Positions 9,451 to 18,455 of a DNA stretch of 64,000 nt are shown here, in pieces. The notes below the pieces were generated by a model. The model did not search any database, was not told the DNA's origin, and saw nothing but the letters and a program-made list of their open reading frames with translations. The DNA comes from Paramoeba atlantica (taxonomy: Eukaryota > Discosea): NCBI GenBank assembly GCA_977017575.1, contig CDRNVI010000029.1, positions 806,001-870,000 on the forward strand, read 5' to 3'. A program made the position numbers and the translations under genes. Position 1 is the stretch's first letter. Every line of letters starts with the position of its first letter.

Positions 9451-10288
9451 CTATAGTTTATAGTGTTTCAAGAAAATGTGTAGTACTATTAACCTCGTTT
9501 ATAGTACTATAAACACTATGTAGTACTATAAAAACTATATGGTGTTTATCAGTGTTTCATGTCCAGAAAGGCGCGCGGTAGACAGATCGGTCGATGGACC
9601 TGGAGGAATTTCGCGGGGCAGGAGAGAGCCGATGAAGGTGTAGAGGCTTAGAGGGGTCACGTGATGTCAGGTGGAGCAAGTGGTGTGGATACGCTGACGC
9701 GTAGAAAAACGTGAAAAGAGTTGTAGTTTTTGTGCAGAAATGGAAAAAGACGGGATCCTATAGCTCACAACACGCATTACAGTTGTCCTTCAACGAGTTC
9801 CCGTTAGATCACTCGTTGAATCCTAGACGTGGCGTATTCAATGGCAAGATAAAACACAAAAACACATCGCAGAGCCTGCAAGATTCAATATCTGCAAAAT
9901 TCATAATCTTTTGAAGAAATTTGAAGAATCACTTACCCGCTATTTCACATTTATACATTATATTTCGGCAGGAAAGGCGACCTAAAAAGACAAGGCGTTT
10001 GGGCTGGAACACATCTGAAATTAAAGTAGGCGGACTTCCCCATCGACCTCAACGAAGTGTGAAACCACGACGCTTGTTGAGCATAATGATGAGAAAAATA
10101 GTGAGAAATCTTTCAAGAAAACGGGAGGGATAAAAATAAATTGCGTCGAGTCGGCATTTCAAGCAAAACGTTCAGAAAAAATTTACTAAGAAAAATAGTA
10201 AAAAATATAGTTTTTATATATAGTGTTTCAAAGTTTATAGTACTATAATAGTACTATAAAATAGTTTTTGTAGTTTTACGGACCTCTG
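9451..10288. mobile_element. Unclassified palindrome-ended element, copy A
   Basis: The first ~330 bases closely match 34931-36829 minus its insertion, including the whole stretch 9560-9770 against 35695-35905. The last ~110 bases (10176-10288) match 36716-36829. Both ends are built of short palindromic units such as TAGTACTATA and TATAGTGTTTCAA. The interior is shorter than in copy B and has no convincing gene, so this looks like a non-autonomous deletion copy. The family could not be named and no target duplication was resolved. Confidence 0.65.
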
Positions 10289-10700
10289 GATGAAACAATT
10301 CAGGTTCGGGGTCGGTTCGCCTGGGTTCGCCTGGCGCAATCTATTCCCCTTCTACTAATTCTTATTTATTACTTTTTTATTAATTCGTCCTTTTTATTCG
10401 TTTTTCTGTTTTTTAATGTATGTATTGAATACATACCTTATTCTAATATATCTATCATATTAAATGTTGCAAGACAGCGACAACTGCAACATCATTAAGG
10501 AACTGTACGGAGTTCCTATTGATGGGACTATTCTTCTTGAAGCATTAGTGCTCATGTCACAGGCTCGTGATACAGGGCTATTGTTTCATGAAAATGCGTC
10601 CAAAACGTCGCTTTGTCGGGTGAAGGAGAAGAATCTTACAAACACTTGCATGCATCCGTACCATCACCGGTACCTCCGACCCCTTTTTATAACAAGAATA
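10289..10700. other. Transposon-bed sequence without recognised gene
   Basis: AT-rich stretch with a motif GGTCGGTTCGCCTGGGTTCG near 10310 that recurs in changed form near 11770, suggesting decayed mobile DNA. Nothing else could be identified. Confidence 0.35.
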
Positions 10701-11219
10701 TAACATAAAAAGATCAACAACATCTCCCTAAAGCTCCTGGCTCAAAGCTTGAATGCGAAGCAACAATACGCAATCCGCGTACACACACCTTCAGAGACAG
10801 GTGAAGCTGTAAAATTGTTTGTTAAAAAGGTGGAGGAGGTTATTCAGACGTGGCTGGGTCTGCTTACGGCAGAGAAAATCGAGCCGGCTCGCCTTCCTAT
10901 TAAGAAAGGGGGATTGCGATTGACTTCGCGTACTAACATTAGAGAGGCGGCATATACTTGTAATACTTCGCTTCATATGACAAAAGAGCGCCAAAATTCC
11001 TTTTCTGCTCGTGCCAATGGAGTGAGGGGCAACGGAATTCTCAACGCCGGTAACTCCCACGATCTAGTACCACCAACACACGACAAGAACAATCGCAGCG
11101 ATATACCACGACGAAGTACTAAAGATCATAGAGAAGGACCCATTCATCTCCAAGATCCTAAGGGCAACGACGATAAATGGGCCAGAGCGAGACATTCCTG
11201 CATCCAAGCGCGAAGCTGA
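10700..11219 (+). mobile_element. LINE reverse-transcriptase C-terminal fragment
   Basis: The plus-strand frame 10749-11219 starts with residues typical of the thumb and post-RT region of LINE polymerases, ending in the hallmark LPIKKGGLRLTS followed by NIREAAY. Similarity fades after about 90 codons. The fragment lies opposite in direction to the endonuclease fragment at 8503-9450, so the two are separate insertions or were rearranged. Only this piece of the polymerase is present. Confidence 0.6.
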
Positions 11220-11940
11220 GGTACGAAGTGTGCTTCGAGGAAAGGTTGCGAGAACTGGCGGTAATTTTTTTTCTCCACCCTCAAAAGATAGAGTGGTTTT
11301 TTTGGTCAAGGGGCACCTTATTGCATTACCTAAGGTGCAGGGGCATGGCACACCCCACCTCCCTATCTTAGTGCTGCTGCTGTGACGTCAGTAGGGCACC
11401 TAGGCTCACCTCCGTAGGGCACCGCAAAAGCTATATTTTTGTAGCTGGCTCACGCAGCGAAAAGCACTCTTTTTGGAACCTTTCGAGGTATTTTTTTCGT
11501 GTCTGTGTAGATGACTCGTCATCTTCATGGGCGCCTACGTCCCGCTGATACAGGCTTCGGTACCAGAGAGGGATGAGACCACATCGCTTCGGCGACAAAC
11601 AGTCCATTTTGAACATTGAACCGGCACCTCCATACTGCAAAGAAATTTTCCATGATACTGGAGGTTTTCTCCGTCTTCCAGTAAAGACTTCACTTCTCAG
11701 AGCCAGAAAAGTTTGCAGCTAACTTTGAAAAACACGCCAAGTAGAAATCGCCATTGGTTTCAATGGGATTCGGTCGGTTCGCCTCGGTTCGCTTCGGTCC
11801 GTCCAGGTGACGTTTTTTTAAGTTTCACCCCTCTAAATCTTCTTGTACATCTAGGCCCCCTGGATCAGTTCCCCTTCGGATCCCCGCGCACATTGCGGAA
11901 AGACCCCCCCCGTTGAAGCACGGCAATCCCCATCCTCAAA
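11220..11940. other. Gene-free transposon-bed sequence
   Basis: No credible protein. It contains a short inverted motif around GGGGCACCTTATT/AAGGTGCAGGGGC (11315-11345), and the near-copy of the 10310 motif at 11765-11800. Probably decayed mobile DNA. Confidence 0.35.
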
Positions 11941-12171
11941 TTCAGAAATTAACCACGAGGCTTAGGAACCAACTCCTATTTCAACATCATCATTTCCTCC
12001 GCGGACACAAGTGGAGCGAAAGGACGCCGCTGATACTCGTCGTAGGCGTCGAGTAGACGCCTTGGATTTTGCGTCTAGTGCGGTGCAAATGCATCTAAAG
12101 CGGAAGGAACGGGGCGGCAACAAAATGCTACAGAAAGCAAGGATAAAGAAAAACTTCGAAGAGGAACTTTG

Positions 12172-13891
12172 GGCTAAACTGAAGCAAAATTCGGTTTTTT
12201 CGTTTTTTTCATAAATCTGTTCAAAAATTGTTCAAAAATTGTTGAAAAACTTAAACTGACAACTTTAGGCTTAAAAAGCGGACACTGTACATATACGCAA
12301 GCGCAATGCTCTTTTAGATTTTCAAGCACGCGCAACAAAGCATCCCCCCCATTACACTTCAAACTTCCGCTTCCCTGCTCTGCGTAGGCCTGCACCCGAT
12401 CTTCTCTCCGGGCCCCGAGACAAATATTGTGACGGGCGCCATCTGTTCAAATTCTGGTACGTTCTCCTGCAGATAGTTCTGTAATTCCGGGGACAAGAGA
12501 ACCGGAAGTGCGATCTGGTACTACTTGCATTAAAATTTCGGATAACTTGTTGTTTCGAGTCGTCACCGCAACCGTTTGGGCGACTTGCGCATCTTCTGCG
12601 CGAACGCGCCTCACACCATGACTACCTCGGTGACGTTTCCGAACCGAGAAAAAAGTTTCATCACACTGCATCGAGTGGACACTCCCTCTTTATCGGGCGC
12701 GTCGACTCACATGACACGTTGCCATGATGGAATCAATCCACTGACGTGGTGATATAATTGTTTTCTCACTGAGCTCCGTCTCTGCAACAGACACCTCATG
12801 TCTATTTCCCCGAACGTAAAGTACAATGTACTTCAGTGTTTGTTTAGCGCTTCGCTGCGCCCTGCCCGGCAACAGTGGACCCGTCTTCTCATATATCCCT
12901 TTGCAAGACTTCGTACACTTCCATTTTTCACCATTGATTTCCATAGTGTGGTCACTCGTGTGATTTCGCTTGCAACATATGACCTTTTGTGCCACCAACT
13001 CATTATTTTGTAGCGACTCCACGCACTGCTTTTCAGTCCAAGTTGCAATCTTACTTATTGTCAGCTTTCGCCGATAAGCGAACCCAACACACCCCGTGCA
13101 AGGCATGGAAAGATAGCCCAAGTACTATACCCCCCCTGCTTATGAGTTCCCCGGTTTTGAGAAAAAGGAACTCATAAGCATACCAGACCAAAAATCGGGC
13201 CCTGAAAATATCGAAAAATCGGGCCCACGGCGCTTCGCGCCGCGAGTTATCCATTAAAATGATACTACACCGTGCAGCCCCATGCGGCTTGCCCCCGTTT
13301 TTATCCCGCGTCGCGGTTTTCGATAAAAGGGCACATTATCAATATACATGTAAATTATTCACATTATCAATGTAAACTATGTGATCGGGGAATCCATTGC
13401 CAAATACGAAAAGAGAACCCATTTGCGATTGTCAAACGAATAATTTCAAAGATTACATACAGTCCGGGTTTTGTAATATAGGTGGGGTGCCCTTCTTATT
13501 TATCCTATATCAAACTTTTGTTTTTGTTTTTTTCTTGTTTTACTTTTTTCTTTTTCTTTTTTTATTAACGACCGCCCACTTTATAGTCGCTTCTTGGGTC
13601 TCTTTTTCTGCTGAATGGTAGTTTAGAATTTTATGAAAATTTGTTAAGTGCCAAAAAATAATCGCTTCGCGAAAAGTGGGTACCCAACCACTCACCTTAG
13701 AAAAGGAACTCATAAGCGTACCAGAATTGGGGGAACTCATAAGCAGGGGGGTATAGTAACTGAAAATGACGAAAAGAATAGCGAAAAACTCAAGAAAATA
13801 CGAATACGATCTCTGGAGAAGTATTTTCTACAATCAGAGAATTTGATCGACAAAAATTGAAAAAAAAACCGAATTTTGCTTCAGTTTCACC
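12172..13891 (-). mobile_element. Merlin-like (ISXO2/IS1595-type) DNA transposon, dead, carrying a nested MITE
   Basis: The ends form inverted repeats GGCTAAACTGAAGCAAAA and GGTGAAACTGAAGCAAAA (the left one read inward, the right one as its complement). They are bounded by an identical 8-bp duplication, GAACTTTG, at 12164-12171 and 13892-13899. An 8-9 bp duplication and GG-starting termini are normal for Merlin. The minus-strand transposase reads from about 13118: a C..C/WKCTKSC zinc ribbon, a helix-turn-helix region with VSVAETELSEKTI, then CDETFFSVRKRHRG (first catalytic Asp) and a degenerate TDGARH region. The main frame is cut by TAA at about 12690 and by a TGA near 12447, so it is inactive. 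A 626-bp MITE sits just upstream of the transposase start. Confidence 0.75.
13128..13753. mobile_element. TA-flanked MITE (TACCCCCC termini) nested in the Merlin-like element
   Basis: Inverted ends share TACCCCCC, then TGCTTATGAGTTCCCC, and are bordered by TA at 13126-13127 and 13754-13755. Each end also repeats the GGAACTCATAAGC motif in a second orientation or copy, so the left end can fold into its own hairpin. No transposase is encoded. TA duplication and lack of coding point to a Tc1/mariner-mobilised MITE. It inserted after the Merlin-like element. Confidence 0.7.
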
Positions 13892-14096
13892 GAACTTTGC
13901 ACTGATCGTGCGAACTGCACTTTATACGGCAGAAAGCACGCCGATGAACCAAAGGCACTTCGTGACAATATGCAGCAGCTGTTTCACCTAAAGTGCCGAC
14001 ATTGCGGCAATTTGTCACTCCTATGGCGAGAGTTATTACAACTCTCATCTAAACCATACGTGCCCCGGCCTTCAAAAGTCCGAGCCAAAAAAAACA

Positions 14097-14805
14097 ATGC
14101 CTGAACAGGGCTCGGCTAGAACCATCCAAGAATACTGGAGTCATGTGTTTCCTTCCGTCATCGCAACAACAAACATTCCCTTATCAAGGGCTCTCCGCAC
14201 ACAACAAACTCTGATGAAATTATTACCCAACGGTACGCGTAAGGAAGATATAGTTCTCGGCATGACAAGGACCGTGCATGAGCTGGCTCACCTTTCAACG
14301 ATTGCGAAGCACATATGGGAGCAAGTCCACGCCAGCATTGATATGTATCACTTGTTCGGGAAGTTCACATGTATAATATTTATAGGTGGAAGCACAAGTA
14401 GGTGCACTTACCCAGATGGAAAACGCGGCAATCGTTGCAAGCACCAGTTCTTCATTCGTATGACGCAATGGGAGTGAACGAAAATGATGAAAGTTTGTAA
14501 AAAGCGACGCTTTCGGCGTCTGACCTTCGGCGTTTACGATAAACAGTCAAGTTGAAAAGACACTGTAACATGAAGCTGGGGTGAAGAAATAAAAAATACA
14601 AAAACATCAAATAAAAATTGGATACCATCGAGCCAAACTTTAAGTACATTTGCAACAAGAATCCCTTTCAAACCGTCAAGCCGGACATAGGATGTCAAGG
14701 TTCCTTCCACATAGGGGGTTCCTTCTGCGTTGGTATCTACAGACTGATACCGTGGATAGGAACATCAGTATATAAAGCCCAATCAGTTAGCACACAAATA
14801 TACTA
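14097..14805 (+). other. Unknown 126-codon frame and gene-free flank
   Basis: A plus-strand frame at 14097-14477 overlaps the end of the interrupted small ORF (ATG within its stop region). It has no motif I recognise and may be decayed mobile-element coding. 14480-14805 holds nothing identifiable. Confidence 0.3.
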
Positions 14806-15168
14806 AAGGGAGGGTTCGTCTATTATTAACAGTTTTGTTTTGTTAATAATAGACGGTCTTTTAATAATAGATGAAATAATACCTCCTTTTTCGAATACTA
14901 GATGAACATTTTTATCTATTATTAACAGTCGACCTTTTAGGCTTGTTATAGGCTCGTTTTCTACCCTTATCCCCACGAATAAGTTATTCGTTGGGTTACG
15001 TTTACGAAAAAAGCCCCATGAAAGTTGGTTTTAGCGATTTTGACTTTAGGGAAGCTGCGAAAAATGAAGGAAATTAATTCTTGTTAGTAATAGATGAATG
15101 TTAATAATAGATGAAATAATACTATTGTTAATAATACATGGTTGCTACTAATAGACGAACCTCCCCTT
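14806..15168. mobile_element. TA-flanked MITE (AAGGGRGGTTCGTC termini)
   Basis: The left end AAGGGAGGGTTCGTCTATTA is mirrored on the right by its near-exact complement, and TA borders both sides (14804-14805 and 15169-15170). The interior is AT-rich with repeated TTAATAATAGATGA units in both orientations. At 363 bp and with no coding, it is a small Tc1/mariner-type MITE. Confidence 0.72.
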
Positions 15169-15241
15169 TAATTTCTTTTATAAATGTCTTTTATGAGCAC
15201 AATTTAAGTTTACGAAGTCGCGTAAGCTTAATTTTGAGGTA

Positions 15242-15420
15242 CTGTTCCCCCCCGTTTAAGCGCACCTTGATTTCCGTGAAAAGTGCGCTTAAACGGGGGG
15301 AGTCTGAATCAGTACGTAACAAAAATTTGGCACCGCTTCGCGGCGCCGGAGTCCGCACCTCAACTCTATGTGCGCTTAAACGGGGGGTCTGACCGGGTGC
15401 GCTTAGGGGGGGGGGGACAG
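15242..15420. mobile_element. TA-flanked short MITE (CTGTYCCCCCCC termini)
   Basis: This 179-bp unit begins CTGTTCCCCCCCGTTTAAGC and ends with the complement-like TAGGGGGGGGGGGACAG, bordered by TA (15240-15241 and 15421-15422). Inside the left end, CCCCCCGTTTAAGCGCAC is followed by its perfect complement 18 bases later, so each terminus is itself a strong hairpin. No coding. Confidence 0.68.
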
Positions 15421-15424
15421 TATT

Positions 15425-15790
15425 ACATTTTATCCCCACTCTAAGTGGGGGTAGCCCCAATCATCCCTTTGCAATTTTTTTTAATACCAGCAAATTGTCA
15501 GTGGCAGTTTTGTAGCAGATACAGTATGTTTGAAATTTATTCCGAATGTAAGTTTACGGTATGGGATATAGGGTAGAGGGAAGATAATGAGGGGTAAAGG
15601 AGATCAAGTCTCGCCCGTCTAAACGTGAGCTCTCGATCCTTGGAGGACGAATGAGATCTTCACAGAGGATAAATCTCCGAGATTATTAGCATTTAAAAAA
15701 ATTTGGATGAATCACACTCGTTGCAAAGCGAACGATAAAATGCATTTCTGTCTACTAGAAAAAACGAAGTTTCTACAGGAAAGCCTCTAG
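15425..15790. other. Spacer downstream of EMC4
   Basis: No gene or repeat recognised. It should contain the EMC4 3' UTR. Confidence 0.4.
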
Positions 15791-16219
15791 CTAGTCACTT
15801 ATTAGATTACACGTATAAGGCACGGGTGTTTTATTTAGCCATTCGTATTGCGTAATAGGAATCAGACCCATCCACATGCATTTGAGAACAACAACGGAAA
15901 GTGCGATAAGATTGAACAATGCAAAATTCCATTTCGCTGCACGAACAGCTGGTTGAAGCTCTGCATCGTGCTCATACGTGTTGAAATGACTGGCCAAAGA
16001 CATAATAGCTTTAATGGGCTGCAATATGGACATAACAGTTACAACAATGCTAAAAAGGTGAATTTCATTCCCGATCATCCATAACATGAAGAGAGTCATC
16101 GGGATGCTTCGCAAAGGAGCACGACCGAGAGATCTAATGCGGTTTTCTTTTACATGCCAGTCTGTATTAAGCGTCGGTGAGTCACGTTTCAAACATGTTT
16201 CCGAACCGCTCGATTTCAT
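15791..16219 (-). CDS. EMC4: ER membrane protein complex subunit 4
   Basis: At 142 residues, the protein matches the usual EMC4 size. It has the family's MLWMIGNEIHLFSI segment leading into a first membrane helix, QPIKAIMSL after it, and a second helix ending in MGLIPIT. EMC inserts tail-anchored and multi-pass proteins into the ER membrane, and EMC4 lies at its cytosolic vestibule. The N-terminus is divergent. The start at 16219 gives the full family length. Confidence 0.85.
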   Translation of the reverse strand: MKSSGSETCLKRDSPTLNTDWHVKENRIRSLGRAPLRSIPMTLFMLWMIGNEIHLFSIVVTVMSILQPIKAIMSLASHFNTYEHDAELQPAVRAAKWNFALFNLIALSVVVLKCMWMGLIPITQYEWLNKTPVPYTCNLISD

Positions 16220-16473
16220 GTTTTACAATACGAAATGTCTTAATGCATTCAAACCGCCCCCTGTTTGACTAAAGTAAATAACCGTTAATGCACCTAGTAT
16301 AACAACATACCTAGTATACTCAGTAGAGATGTGTGTTGTATATCGCTTTAGAACGTATTACCACATCTTTTACGAAAGGAGTGCGGGAAGTCTCAATTCA
16401 AAGAGAGACAAAATATTGAGTCAATTTATCTTAATCAGTTGACTGTACATCATTGTTTTTATGTTCGTGTGAG

Positions 16474-17208
16474 TCACTCGAAAAGGTCTTCAATGGAAGA
16501 AAATAAGACGGTTGGCCCTTCAATTGGATCAGAGTCTTGATCATTCGGACCGGAGTCTTGGTGAATTGGTGCTACATCCACCAAAACACACGATGGAACT
16601 TCATCAGTCGAAAGCTGAATTTTCGTCATGCGCATATCAAAGGATATCAGAGATTTAGGTAGAGAAGTAGTTTGCAGAATGCCAGAAAACAAGTTGCTAT
16701 CTATTCGAATGTAGCGAATTCCGGAAGGCAGTCTGCTAGTGTCCACAGTACCCTGAAAATAATTGTCTGAAATATTGAAGTATATTAATGCTGAAGGGAG
16801 TAAAGTAAAATCGATAAATCCCGTGAATCGAGAGTACATGACGCTGAAGTCTTCGAGACATGAAGGCAATAAAGTTACGTCGATAGAACCGTGAAGATGA
16901 TTTCTGTCGTGATATCCGCTGACGTCAACCGAAACAACTGTTCGTGGCGTATGAGTCCATTTCATGATCCCATAGAGATCCCTTCCCAAGCGTGTAGAAC
17001 TCCATAAAAGTTTTGAAACTTGACCACTCTCATCGCACTCCACACCTTCCCAAGCGCATGCCGAAGTTTGCTCAGTCCAGGATGGAAATGTGTGAACTCG
17101 ATTTTCTATTTCTTCAGTGAGACGCAATAACTCATACTCTTGAGGAAGCAATGCGCCATGAATCTTCCTTGCCTCATGATCCATGTCGGAGAAAGAAGCG
17201 CGATACAT
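16474..17208 (-). CDS. Leucine-rich repeat protein, copy 1 of 3
   Basis: After an N-terminal cap with CAWEGVECDESG, similar to the W..GVxC cap of plant-type LRRs, the protein has about six repeats of the form LPSxLxxLxIxxNxFxGxID. The same cap and repeat type recur at 43196-43894 and 45760-46593. There is no clear signal peptide or membrane anchor. Such short LP..L..L.L..N.F.G repeats are common in expanded kinetoplastid LRR families. Partners are unknown. The acidic C-terminal tail is not repeated. Confidence 0.8.
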   Translation of the reverse strand: MYRASFSDMDHEARKIHGALLPQEYELLRLTEEIENRVHTFPSWTEQTSACAWEGVECDESGQVSKLLWSSTRLGRDLYGIMKWTHTPRTVVSVDVSGYHDRNHLHGSIDVTLLPSCLEDFSVMYSRFTGFIDFTLLPSALIYFNISDNYFQGTVDTSRLPSGIRYIRIDSNLFSGILQTTSLPKSLISFDMRMTKIQLSTDEVPSCVLVDVAPIHQDSGPNDQDSDPIEGPTVLFSSIEDLFE

Positions 17209-17507
17209 CGTAAAAAGGAACTAGAAAATGCCTCGATAAGGAAACTTAGCAACATGTGTAAGCAAGATTTTGGCACCACCGTAGACCGCACGACTGACAC
17301 ATCACATACATAACATCACATACTAAAGCTGATTGAGCGAATGTGCTCTACATATTGTATTAGAGATTGTGAAAGTAAGGTGGGGATGGCACCATACTTA
17401 CTGTATTGGATTTGACGCATTCTTCTCGAAAACAAAAATGTGGAGAATTTTTGAATTCAGCTTTACTCTAAAGATTCTGAAACTATTTTCAATAATACAT
17501 CACTCCG

Positions 17508-18284
17508 TCAGTTCAGTTCTTGTGAGATTTCGCTCACGCACTTCTCAGCCACATCGGTAATGTGTTGAAAACGAACCGGGCCCAAAAGTATACCTCCGAA
17601 CCATCGTGTAACTGAAACAAAATGAGAGATACAGCGATTTTTACGTAACACAGCCAATATCTTACCCCCAGCAAGTCGTTCTCCGTCGTCCACAGCACCT
17701 TCTTTTACGTGCATTGTAGAGTGGAAATCCGTGGATTCGCATTCTTTCCCGGCGCTCATACTTGAAGCAAGTTTGAAATCCAAGGGTGTCTGATTTTTTC
17801 TTTTTTTATTTAGCGACGTGGGCTCATTTGATCTTGAATTGATATTGGAGGCACACTTCATATGCACATTCTTGCTTGAAAAAAGGCCTATATCCGTCGA
17901 ATATCGATACGCGTGTATGGATGGATGAGCAGCCTCAACGACATCAGGGAATCGAATCTTGATAAGCTCAAGTGTATCCACCACGTCTTGTAGCGAGCGT
18001 ATTCCTACAGCAACGTGACCAACAAACCGCGAGCCTCTGTCTTGTATTTCACGAGTTCCCCGAATCAAGCGTATCTGACGTGATGACAAACGGGACGCAA
18101 TCACGGTTTTTCTATCTTTTCTGAATAAGGATAACATGGGCGACATCGTTGTTGAGCGATGTCCATTTTCACTGATGTTTTCTTCGTCATCAACGTCTAT
18201 GCTCTTCTGGTATAAACATTTGAAACCGTAGGTCGAGAGAGAACCACTTTTTTGAAAGGAATCATGGTTGTTTAGTGACTTCAT
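17508..18284 (-). CDS. IMPACT: IMPACT/YIH1 family protein (UPF0029 domain)
   Basis: The domain starts at DRGSRFVGHVAVG and includes HPSIHAYRY, the conserved DDGERLAGGKIL block and TRWFGGILLGPVRFQHI, all hallmarks of the IMPACT/YigZ fold. In animals and yeast, IMPACT/YIH1 binds GCN1 and restrains GCN2. An N-terminal RWD domain, usual in those proteins, is not visible; the first 85 residues are low in similarity. An insertion of about 60 residues separates the HAYRY and DDGE blocks. Confidence 0.82.
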   Translation of the reverse strand: MKSLNNHDSFQKSGSLSTYGFKCLYQKSIDVDDEENISENGHRSTTMSPMLSLFRKDRKTVIASRLSSRQIRLIRGTREIQDRGSRFVGHVAVGIRSLQDVVDTLELIKIRFPDVVEAAHPSIHAYRYSTDIGLFSSKNVHMKCASNINSRSNEPTSLNKKRKNQTPLDFKLASSMSAGKECESTDFHSTMHVKEGAVDDGERLAGGKILAVLRKNRCISHFVSVTRWFGGILLGPVRFQHITDVAEKCVSEISQELN

Positions 18285-18455
18285 ACAAATAAAGAGGGAT
18301 AAACATTTATCACTTCCATGACTACTGCCTTCTATTGTTAGTGTTTTTCAGAAAATCCAGAACGGAAAAAAAACTCTGTTGTTCTGTCCTTGTATATTTT
18401 TCTGTCCTTGAATACATAGTTTTGTTAACTTGTTCGAACATGTTCAATTACGCAT

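Larger units (their letters stand above)
11948..14099 (+). pseudogene. Small ORF of unknown family interrupted by the Merlin-like element
   Basis: An Arg/Lys-rich plus-strand frame opens after a TAG at about 11960 and runs into the 8-bp duplication at 12164. Beyond the element (from 13892) an open frame resumes in the same phase and reaches a TGA at about 14101. That second part has a CxxC pair and several further cysteines. The phase match across the insertion suggests that the transposon landed in a small coding frame. The family is unknown; it may be part of another mobile element, and nothing shows that it was a host gene. Confidence 0.35.
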
